From: Sulfurospirillaceae bacterium
GTDB lineage: Bacteria; Campylobacterota; Campylobacteria; Campylobacterales; Sulfurospirillaceae
Direction of reading: 5' to 3'
NCBI GenBank assembly: GCA_028705785.1
Contig: JAQWCT010000031.1
Span: 1-14,695 of the forward strand
DNA: 14,695 nucleotides
This document shows positions 7,114 to 13,366 of the stretch, piece by piece (the first letter of the stretch is position 1; the number at the start of each line of letters is the position of its first letter). A program made the translations under genes and the position numbers. The notes under the pieces were generated by a model. That model was not told where the DNA came from. It was given only the letters and a program-made list of their open reading frames with translations, and did no database searches.

Positions 7114-7845
7114 TCAAAGCAATCTAACCAAAGGAGATTCATCTACAATAATTGATGAAAAATCATCTGCTTCGCTAATATCAGGATTTATTTCCCAAAA
7201 ATATCTTGAAAAAATAGCTTTTGAGTCTACTAAAGTATAATTTCTAAATAAAAAACCAAACCATAAAAATGATAGTGTATCTTTTAAAAATATTTTGCTC
7301 AGAACTTTCATTTTAACATGTGTTTCACCTAGAACTGCTAATGCCGACAGTCTATGGTTTCCATCAAGAACTATAAAGCTATTCTTTTGATGCGAGACCA
7401 GTTTTAGCACAGTAATATACTCATATTTTTCAGGTAGATAACCTTGATTCTTAATCGAATCATAAGCATTTTCGAGCCACTTAAATTCTCGATTGATATG
7501 AGACATGAGAATTTCATGTGACAGTGCTGTATGACACACAATATCTGGATTATTGGAGGGTGAAAATTCTACTTTTGTTTTATACATATTCCATGGATAA
7601 TCCCAATTTGAGTACTTGTTTATTAGCGCCATTCCTAATGTTTTACCAAAATCATTAGACCTCATCCCAAGTAAGCGTTTAATAAATTGTAGTCTAAGTG
7701 TTTCAATCGGAGTATTTTTTGACAAACCATATACATAATCTTCATAGATATGATTTGAAAACAAACCATATCTATGCCCTCTAAAATGACGGCAGTCCTT
7801 TATTGGAATAGATTCAATGCGTATTTTTTGATAATTCAAAGACAT
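7114..7845 (-). CDS. ParB/sulfiredoxin-fold-like protein with DGNHR motif, function unknown
   Basis: A 243-residue protein without a recognisable enzyme name. The one clear signature is SFIVLDGNHRLSALAVLGE (156-174), matching the ParB/Srx superfamily core in which D161-G162-N163-H164-R165 forms the nucleotide phosphate-binding turn; this motif occurs in ParB, sulfiredoxin and ADP-dependent serine kinases. The N-terminal 140 residues (for example RHFRGHRYGLF, 19-29) contain no motif I know, and the C-terminus (about 185-243) is rich in aromatic residues. There is no helix-turn-helix that I can see, so a partition role is unlikely. It sits between two methyltransferase genes, overlapping the upstream one by 32 nt, with a strong AGGGGGCGAGG ribosome site before ATG 7845. 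A phosphotransfer or nucleotide-binding step in glycan modification is possible but is inference. Confidence 0.72.
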   Translation of the reverse strand: MSLNYQKIRIESIPIKDCRHFRGHRYGLFSNHIYEDYVYGLSKNTPIETLRLQFIKRLLGMRSNDFGKTLGMALINKYSNWDYPWNMYKTKVEFSPSNNPDIVCHTALSHEILMSHINREFKWLENAYDSIKNQGYLPEKYEYITVLKLVSHQKNSFIVLDGNHRLSALAVLGETHVKMKVLSKIFLKDTLSFLWFGFLFRNYTLVDSKAIFSRYFWEINPDISEADDFSSIIVDESPLVRLL

Positions 7846-8479
7846 AAACCTCGCCCCCTAAATAATCACAAAGAAAAGTTTTCTTAACTATTTCTAGATT
7901 CGTAGAAAGCAATAAAAAATCAAAATCTTTTTGCAATAAACTATATGCTTGAATATGAGACCAAGGCTTTTCAGACTTTTGTGTCTTCATAAACAATATC
8001 TTTAATTTGTAGAAAATCTTTTTATATAAAGGAATAACTTTAGCCATATAAATTTGAAGAATAATTTTTTTAGAGACAACTCTTTTTAGTTCATGAAGAA
8101 GTGCTTGTCGTTGTTGAGGGGGGATTAGGTGCATGAGTCGGAAGCACACAATATGTTCAAAATAGTCATCAGGATAATCCAAATTAAAAGCATCTCCTCT
8201 ATGCAATAAAATATTGAAAGGAAGACTGTCTGCTTTTTTCTTTGCAACATTCAACATATTATCAGAGATATCAATACCAATAATTTTCTCAACTTTACTA
8301 TAATATTGAAAAAACCTACCCGTTCCTGCTGGTAAATCTAGCAAAGTTGAAAGATTTATATCTCTATATAATTTTTCTACATAAATGTTTTCTAATTTCC
8401 AGTGTTCTTCTTCTTGACGATCTAAATCATAACTATTGGCAATATTATCATCATACTTGTAATATCCATCGTAATTCAT
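7814..8479 (-). CDS. Class I SAM-dependent methyltransferase
   Basis: A small 221-residue methyltransferase. Motif I is LLDLPAGTGRFF (46-57), with Pro-Ala replacing the usual Gly-Cys of DxGCGxG. IIGIDISDNML (66-76) supplies the acidic residue that binds the SAM ribose, GDAFNLDYPDDYFEHIVCFRLMHLI (95-119) covers motifs II-III, and VVSKKIILQIYMAKV is the following strand. The ORF could start at ATG 8491 (four extra residues), but there AAGG is only 1 nt from the codon. ATG 8479 has GGA 7 nt upstream and AAGG further back, so 8479 is preferred. The gene follows the 93-nt gap that carries a hairpin and a candidate promoter, so it may begin a separate transcript. Probable role: methylation of a sugar or sugar substituent; the acceptor is unknown. 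Confidence 0.85.
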   Translation of the reverse strand: MNYDGYYKYDDNIANSYDLDRQEEEHWKLENIYVEKLYRDINLSTLLDLPAGTGRFFQYYSKVEKIIGIDISDNMLNVAKKKADSLPFNILLHRGDAFNLDYPDDYFEHIVCFRLMHLIPPQQRQALLHELKRVVSKKIILQIYMAKVIPLYKKIFYKLKILFMKTQKSEKPWSHIQAYSLLQKDFDFLLLSTNLEIVKKTFLCDYLGGEVYVFELSKNTH

Positions 8480-8513
8480 GATTATTTCCATACCTTTTTT
8501 TAAAGTTTAATGA

Positions 8514-8547
8514 ATTTTATAGCAAATAGCATTTTGGGAGTCTTAAA
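8514..8547 (-). promoter_or_regulatory. Candidate sigma-70-type promoter, Campylobacterota style
   Basis: On the minus strand TGCTATAAAAT (8524-8514) matches an extended -10 element. TTTAAGACT (8547-8539) resembles the TTTAAGT-type upstream box described for Campylobacter promoters, with about 17 nt between it and TATAAA. A start near 8508 would give a leader of about 29 nt to ATG 8479. It overlaps the hairpin at 8526-8554. This is a pattern match in AT-rich DNA, so it is tentative. Confidence 0.35.
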
Positions 8548-8554
8548 ATGCTAT
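8526..8554. repeat. 10-bp perfect inverted repeat in intergenic gap
   Basis: ATAGCATTTT (8526-8535) is followed 9 nt later by its exact complement AAAATGCTAT (8545-8554). It lies in the 93-nt gap between two minus-strand genes. No T-run follows the stem on the transcribed strand, so it is not a convincing intrinsic terminator. It could be an operator-like palindrome or an insertion scar. Confidence 0.6.
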
Positions 8555-8584
8555 AGCATAGAATTTTGTTTTACAATCACTTTT

Positions 8585-9535
8585 CTAGTTGGCAATTATT
8601 CGCTTTATTTTCTTTATAACTCTCACAAAAAAAGGTTTCGGAGCAAAAATAGTTTTAAATGTTAAATTATCAGCTTCTTTATTTTGTATAATTTTGGCAG
8701 GATAATTTGTAAGCACAATATCAGAGCGTGAGATATTAGCATGTTCACTTTCACTAAAAGTATGTGTAGCATTGGTTCCAAAGCCTATATTCGAAATCAA
8801 ATTGACACTTGGACGTATTGCTAAGCCATTATTAAACCACACAGTAAAAGCCCATTGATAGTCCCACCACGAAATATCGACTTTCTTCGCCTTTGTAGTA
8901 TGAAATATTTTTGTCCAGTATTTAACTGTTTTTTCATTTTCAAAAGTCTTCTTTAAAAAGTTAACATCTTTGATAGTATCTAATTCAACATCATACTTAT
9001 CCCAGCGATTGGCCCAACTTGCCCACCCCCAAGTATGGTTGTATTTTGAGAAATAGTAATCATCATTCCCTCTTTTTATGTTGCTTTGAAAGTTACTTCC
9101 CGATATATGCCAAACCTTCATATCATCTTTATATTTCTCCAATAACTCCTCACAAAACCAAAAGAAGCTTTGAGATGGCAAGCAATCATCTTCAAGAATA
9201 ATTCCCATCTTTTCATTTTGGAAAAACCAACCAATTGCTTCACTTGGGGAATATTTGCATCCGAGATTTTGTTCACGGAAGCGTGTCTTAACTTCACATT
9301 CCCAATTGATATTTGAGATAATATAGTCTCGCACCGCTTTTACTTTTTCCTCTTCATTCTCTCTGCTTTGTCGTGCACCATCTGCTGCCACATAAAGCCT
9401 CGGTGGTTTGGCTTGCCTAATAGCTTCAAACACTTGCTTAGTTGTATCGAGACGATTAAATACCAAAAATAATACTGCTGTTTTTAGTGGATATGGTGGG
9501 GTGAATTCTAATTTTGGATTATTGTTTTGTGTCAT
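8585..9535 (-). CDS. Glycosyltransferase, GNT-I/HlpA-like nucleotide-diphospho-sugar transferase
   Basis: A GT-A fold glycosyltransferase of 316 residues from ATG 9535. Core features are PLKTAVLFLVFNRLDTT (16-32), RLYVAADGAR (46-55), TRFREQNLGC (84-93), the metal-binding GIILEDDCLPS segment (111-121, EDD 115-117) and NHTWGWASWANRW (166-178), a Trp-rich segment characteristic of this GNT-I-like bacterial group. Starts at ATG 9556 and TTG 9571 are also in frame. ATG 9535 is preferred because GAGGG lies 10 nt upstream and the core begins soon after, but this is uncertain. It is the only gene here with non-coding gaps on both sides, each holding an inverted repeat, so it may have entered the locus separately. 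Donor and acceptor are unknown. Confidence 0.87.
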   Translation of the reverse strand: MTQNNNPKLEFTPPYPLKTAVLFLVFNRLDTTKQVFEAIRQAKPPRLYVAADGARQSRENEEEKVKAVRDYIISNINWECEVKTRFREQNLGCKYSPSEAIGWFFQNEKMGIILEDDCLPSQSFFWFCEELLEKYKDDMKVWHISGSNFQSNIKRGNDDYYFSKYNHTWGWASWANRWDKYDVELDTIKDVNFLKKTFENEKTVKYWTKIFHTTKAKKVDISWWDYQWAFTVWFNNGLAIRPSVNLISNIGFGTNATHTFSESEHANISRSDIVLTNYPAKIIQNKEADNLTFKTIFAPKPFFVRVIKKIKRIIAN

Positions 9536-9581
9536 TTGAGCTAAGCCCTCTTCCATATTTTCTAATTTCAATCTTTCTCAT
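9519..9581 (-). other. 20-codon upstream ORF (possible leader peptide)
   Basis: On the minus strand an ATG at 9581 is preceded by GAGGGA with 6 nt spacing, a better ribosome site than that of any start of the glycosyltransferase it precedes. It opens a 20-codon frame ending at TAA (9519-9521), rich in Lys and Arg near the N-terminus, in a different frame from the glycosyltransferase and overlapping its start region. The ribosome site lies inside the 3' arm of the 16-bp inverted repeat, so access would depend on that hairpin. Whether it is translated is unknown. Confidence 0.25.
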
Positions 9582-9629
9582 AATTATCCCTCGTCCTCAA
9601 TCTGAAGTTCGGTGACGAGGGATAATTAT
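9580..9629. repeat. 16-bp perfect inverted repeat, palindromic element
   Basis: ATAATTATCCCTCGTC (9580-9595) is exactly complementary to GACGAGGGATAATTAT (9614-9629), with an 18-nt loop. The outer 8 bases, ATAATTAT, are themselves palindromic, so the structure can also be read as a 34-nt hairpin element (9588-9621) with 8-bp ends CCCTCGTC/GACGAGGG between 8-bp direct repeats, as a target duplication would leave. It fills the gap between two glycosyltransferase genes and ends 1 nt before the GT11 stop codon. No T-run follows the stem on the transcribed strand. Confidence 0.85.
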
Positions 9630-10481
9630 TTAAACCTCAATTACTTTCGCCCACTTTGGCTGAATTCCAACATGCGATTCTATTTTTTGTTTCCAGCCAT
9701 ACCAATACTTTGGAAAAATCACTTTTTTTCTGTTTTGCATAAAATAAGCACCCCACCACGAAAAACTACTATTTGAAACTATTCCATACTCACATTGACT
9801 CATTATCGCCAAATCTGTACCCATACTATTTTTTGAGATAATTTTATTTTTTATATTTTCAAAACAACATTCTACAAATGTAACATCATCAGACAAGAAG
9901 ATAAAAAAAGGATTTTCGACATTTTGAGTCATTTCATACATGGCTTTTTCAAAATAACTTTTGGGTAAATCAATACCTCGTTCACCTAAATAAGACTCAA
10001 ATATATAATCTCCTCTTCGTACATGCACAAAAATCTTACTGTTCTCCAAGGGCACTTGGTTTAAGAAATCCTTTGCAACATCACTATATTGTTGCTTAAT
10101 AGTAAAGTCTATTTTTGCTTTATCAAAAAACTTCTCTGATTGAAAAAAATGTGTTTCGACCAATCTAATAGGTAATAATCCTTTTTTTTCACTAAATGAA
10201 GATTGTACACCAGTTTCATTTTCATTTTGTTTTATGTAACCTAAAATCTTCAATTTAATCAGATACATTAGTATAAATGGTTTTAATAGCTTTTTTAAAA
10301 TGAATAATGAATATTTTCCAATGTAAAAAGGCTTAAAATTTTGATTTATTATCTCGCATGTATCTGTAAACTGTTTCATATTGATGGCAATTATTTTTTC
10401 ACCTTTTTGGGCAATCGTATTTAAAAAAGCATATTGAAAAAGTTGATTACCTAGTCGCCCATCAGATATAAATAAAATCAT
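9630..10481 (-). CDS. Alpha-1,2-fucosyltransferase-like glycosyltransferase, family GT11
   Basis: A 283-residue GT11 enzyme, close to the usual length of bacterial alpha-1,2-fucosyltransferases. It begins with the donor-side motif DGRLGNQLFQYAF (7-19), where many members have GGLGNQ. It has the family hallmark FVHVRRGDY (151-159), FIFLSDD (193-199) and the C-terminal LAIMSQCEYGIVSNSSFSWWGA (224-245). These are the motifs that bind GDP-fucose. The gene encoding GDP-L-fucose synthase lies three genes upstream in the same operon, so L-fucose as donor is well supported by context. It overlaps the FkbM gene by 4 nt (ATGA). The A8 run at codons for SEKKG (10182-10189) is a possible slippery site. 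The acceptor sugar is unknown. Confidence 0.92.
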   Translation of the reverse strand: MILFISDGRLGNQLFQYAFLNTIAQKGEKIIAINMKQFTDTCEIINQNFKPFYIGKYSLFILKKLLKPFILMYLIKLKILGYIKQNENETGVQSSFSEKKGLLPIRLVETHFFQSEKFFDKAKIDFTIKQQYSDVAKDFLNQVPLENSKIFVHVRRGDYIFESYLGERGIDLPKSYFEKAMYEMTQNVENPFFIFLSDDVTFVECCFENIKNKIISKNSMGTDLAIMSQCEYGIVSNSSFSWWGAYFMQNRKKVIFPKYWYGWKQKIESHVGIQPKWAKVIEV

Positions 10482-11269
10482 TTGCTTATAATCTTTTTTG
10501 AAATTGCAACATAATTTGCATAGTTAAAATTCTCCATATTTGGTCTATAATACCTCATTTCTAACCCACCTCTCATTATTTTTGCCACTTTAAATCCTCT
10601 CGCATCAAGAAATTTATAAACTTCCATTAAACTCGTATGTGAATCTAAATTTGCTCCACCATATTCAAATTGGATAAAGTCTATAAACTCTGAATCAAAG
10701 TATTCTCCCATGCCCTCAAAGCCTCTTAACTCATGTCCTTCAATATCGATTTTTATAAAATTTATGTGATTTATATTTTGCTCTTGAATATACTTATCTA
10801 ACCTTCGTACTTTTATTTTCTCTTTCTGGTTTAATTCTAAACGATAACTATCCAAATTTCTTTGATAGAGTGAAGCCAATCCACTTTTTTCTTTATCATA
10901 AAATATATCCGTTATTTCATCAATGTGCGATATGCCAAAATGATTCAGGCTGATATTTTCATGAACCTTGAATATATCAGTCAGTAAATCAAAACAGCTT
11001 TGTGTCGGTTCAAAAATATGTAATTCAAAATCAACACCTAATTCTTTTCCTTTATCGATTAACATTGTTGAATACTGCCCAATATTCGCACCAACATCGA
11101 ATATTACTTTTATCCCATCTTTTTGTTTAAATGTTTTGAAAAGCGTATCTATAAAAATCTTTTCGCCATTTTTTTCAAAATTTGCATTCCCATTATTTTC
11201 AATAAAATTGAAAATTTTCCACACTAATCCTCTCAATTTTCTTTTAATAATTGACTCATTTATATACAT
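10478..11269 (-). CDS. FkbM family SAM-dependent methyltransferase
   Basis: A 263-residue protein of the FkbM family, whose characterised members methylate hydroxyl groups, often on sugars or polyketides. Motif I is VIFDVGANIGQYS (55-67), HIFEP (84-88) holds the acidic SAM-ribose contact, and the family-defining IDIEGHELRGFEGM (174-187) is complete. IDFIQFEYGG (196-205) and a terminal NYANYVAIS segment follow the core as expected. An N-terminal stretch of about 50 residues precedes the domain, as in other glycan-locus members. The start lies 1 nt after the upstream methyltransferase stop, with AAGG about 11 nt ahead, and its TGA overlaps the fucosyltransferase start, so the two may act on the same residue, for example O-methylated fucose. 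That link is inferred from adjacency. Local composition is AT-rich. Confidence 0.92.
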   Translation of the reverse strand: MYINESIIKRKLRGLVWKIFNFIENNGNANFEKNGEKIFIDTLFKTFKQKDGIKVIFDVGANIGQYSTMLIDKGKELGVDFELHIFEPTQSCFDLLTDIFKVHENISLNHFGISHIDEITDIFYDKEKSGLASLYQRNLDSYRLELNQKEKIKVRRLDKYIQEQNINHINFIKIDIEGHELRGFEGMGEYFDSEFIDFIQFEYGGANLDSHTSLMEVYKFLDARGFKVAKIMRGGLEMRYYRPNMENFNYANYVAISKKIISK

Positions 11270-11270
11270 T

Positions 11271-12041
11271 TTAATATACCTTTTTTAACATATAAAGACC
11301 TGTACCAAAACCTCTGTTGTTGTCATAAGCATCATATAATTTCATTCCATAATGGTATTTCTCATCCATCACTTCAAACTCCTCAAAAAGCTCCAAGATA
11401 TAAGCTTTGGTAAATGCTCTATGAGCATTAAAATAAATTTTGTTTTCGCTATCTATAGGTACACTTACTAACAATATTCCACCAATCTTTAAAACTCTTT
11501 TTAGCTCTTTGATAGCTTTTTCACTTCCAAAAGGATCAATTGTATCACCATATCGACCAAGTCCTATGTGCTCTACTACACAAAGAGATGATAAAGATTC
11601 TATCGAATTATCTTCAAAGGGAAGCTCCAAAATCGACCCTTTTTTAAAAAAAAGATTTGGAAGCTCAAGCTGAATAGGTCGAATATCAATCATTGTAATA
11701 GGAACAAATTGAGAGAGGATTCCCATTGTTTTTGCAGAACTTCCTACATCATAATGGTGATGTGGCTTTAACGCAAAAAGATGCCTTGCAGCCCAACTAT
11801 CTTGAAAAAAATAGATTGAATCAATGGGCGTATAGCTCATATTATCAAGTAGACATGGGTAGTACTCAATCTTTTTGAACTGTTTATTTTCCTCAAGTTG
11901 TTTAAGCAATCTGAGCTCTTTAAAAAACCATAAAAATTGTTTAAACATCGCTATTGGCTTGAATGCAATAAAGTCTTTAATTGCAAGTAGTATAAAATAT
12001 GTATTGCGTATAAACTTTATTTTTTTGCAATAATTAAACAT
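11271..12041 (-). CDS. DUF268-like SAM-dependent methyltransferase
   Basis: A 256-residue methyltransferase-like protein. The N-terminal 70 residues include a hydrophobic stretch (about 13-25) and basic/aromatic segments. The core then shows FFQDSWAARHLF (78-89), HYDVGSSAKTMGIL (96-109) as SAM motif I with Ser-Ser in place of Gly-x-Gly, MIDIRPIQLELPNL (117-130) and SLCVVEHIGLGRYGD (152-166). The last segment, with EHIGLGRYGD, matches what I know of DUF268 proteins in polysaccharide loci. VLKIGGILLVSVP (183-195) and NAHRAF (205-210) complete the fold. It overlaps the flippase gene by 8 nt, with AGGA 6-7 nt before the ATG. It is probably a glycan methyltransferase, with no known acceptor; exact family naming is by eye. 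Confidence 0.83.
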   Translation of the reverse strand: MFNYCKKIKFIRNTYFILLAIKDFIAFKPIAMFKQFLWFFKELRLLKQLEENKQFKKIEYYPCLLDNMSYTPIDSIYFFQDSWAARHLFALKPHHHYDVGSSAKTMGILSQFVPITMIDIRPIQLELPNLFFKKGSILELPFEDNSIESLSSLCVVEHIGLGRYGDTIDPFGSEKAIKELKRVLKIGGILLVSVPIDSENKIYFNAHRAFTKAYILELFEEFEVMDEKYHYGMKLYDAYDNNRGFGTGLYMLKKVY

Positions 12042-13365
12042 CCTTGATTCCTAGAGGAAATTTGTAAAAAGTAACCATACCAATGATTTGTAATTTAACA
12101 TTTTCTCGTGTCTTAGCATATAAAAAATCAAGCATGAAAGTTGTCACAAAAAATGAAATAATAGTGGCTACAATGGCTCCCTTACTATAAAATAATGGAA
12201 TCAAATAATAATTTAATACCACATTAACCAATGCACCAAATATCATCGTTATAAGTGAATATTTAAAAAGATTTTCAATTGTAATAAAACTACTTCTTGC
12301 AACACCACTATTGGTAAAAAATAGCCTTATTGCCATCAATGAAAGCAAAATACCTGCTGGTTCATATGCCTCACCAAATAATATCACGATTATATTCTCA
12401 GAAAAAAAGTAAATTGGTATTGCGGCTAATAAAAAAAGAGTAAAACTCAACCTATAATAGTTCAAAAATCTCATTTGATATAATTTTTCTGATGTTTTTT
12501 TGGCATTGACTAAAGCGGGAAATAATGAATTATTCAACATAATAGGAATAAATCCCAGTGACTCAATTAATCTTAATGCTACACTGTAATATCCTACTTC
12601 TATACTATTATTTATCTCTTTTATCATCACTTGATCTATTCTTGATTGAATCATAAGTACCATTCCACTCAGGATCAATGGCCAAGAGTCTTTGAGTAAG
12701 CTTTGGGCAGTCATATTATAAAACTTCAATTGCCAAAGAGAAAAAGAAGAATTAGCTTTAATATAAAAATATAAATATCCACATCCTAAAACAAAACTAT
12801 CAAAAAATACCGCCCACGCAAAAGCAACTAATGGTGCTTCATTTAAGATAAGTATAATTTTCACAACAGATGAGATAAGAAGACTAAAGACATTTGCAAA
12901 TACTGCATACCGACTTAAAACTTTACTTTGAAAATAACAATCTATAACATTAAAGCTTTGAAATATCGTTGCACTTGCTATGATAAACACTAAAGCATTA
13001 GTATAAACATCATTGGATGTAAAATTAATGGCAATAGCTAAAAAAAGGAGTACACTCAAAGCTCCCATCAATTTGAGCCAAAATGCTGTGCCTATAAGCT
13101 CATCTCTTTTACTTGCATCTTTGACAAGTTCTCGTACAATAATACTATCGAGCCCAAGTGTTGCAATAGCCGTAAACAGTCCAACAAAACTTTGTGCATA
13201 CGAAAAAAGTCCAAATTGCTCAGGTCCCAAATAACGAGCTACCCAAACACCGACAAAAAGTCCTACGGTCATGCGAAGGATTTTCTCACCAAAAAGCCAT
13301 GAGGTATTTTTAAAATACTTCATAAATCCTTGATGTTCTGCCAGCTGTCTTAGTTTTGTTAGCAT
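12034..13365 (-). CDS. wzx: Wzx-type lipid-linked oligosaccharide flippase
   Basis: A 443-residue integral membrane protein of the polysaccharide (PST/MOP) transporter family, predicted to flip the undecaprenyl-linked repeat unit from cytoplasmic to periplasmic face. The N-terminal NTSWLFGEKILRMTVGLFVGVWVARYLGPEQFGLFSYAQSF region (20-60) is the family signature, and the SRIDQVMI segment (241-248) recurs in Wzx proteins. About twelve hydrophobic segments are visible along the chain, for example around 56-75, 98-114, 122-137, 158-174, 180-200 and several after 300. It starts 1 nt after the fcl stop and overlaps the next gene by 8 nt. A Met at residue 15 (13323) with AAGGA 3 nt ahead is an alternative start, but the longer N-terminus is plausible for the family. 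No Wzy polymerase is in the window. Confidence 0.92.
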   Translation of the reverse strand: MLTKLRQLAEHQGFMKYFKNTSWLFGEKILRMTVGLFVGVWVARYLGPEQFGLFSYAQSFVGLFTAIATLGLDSIIVRELVKDASKRDELIGTAFWLKLMGALSVLLFLAIAINFTSNDVYTNALVFIIASATIFQSFNVIDCYFQSKVLSRYAVFANVFSLLISSVVKIILILNEAPLVAFAWAVFFDSFVLGCGYLYFYIKANSSFSLWQLKFYNMTAQSLLKDSWPLILSGMVLMIQSRIDQVMIKEINNSIEVGYYSVALRLIESLGFIPIMLNNSLFPALVNAKKTSEKLYQMRFLNYYRLSFTLFLLAAIPIYFFSENIIVILFGEAYEPAGILLSLMAIRLFFTNSGVARSSFITIENLFKYSLITMIFGALVNVVLNYYLIPLFYSKGAIVATIISFFVTTFMLDFLYAKTRENVKLQIIGMVTFYKFPLGIKDV

Positions 13366-13366
13366 C

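Noticed and set aside
8118..8123. G6/C6 tract in a methyltransferase gene as a phase-variable tract
   Set aside because: Six bases is shorter than the C/G tracts known to switch in Campylobacter and Helicobacter, and it encodes an ordinary Pro-Pro.
8526..8554. Hairpin as an intrinsic terminator
   Set aside because: The stem is AT-rich and not followed by a run of T on the transcribed strand.
9580..9629. 16-bp inverted repeat as an intrinsic terminator
   Set aside because: No T-run follows on the transcribed strand, and the arm leads directly into the ribosome-site region of the next gene.
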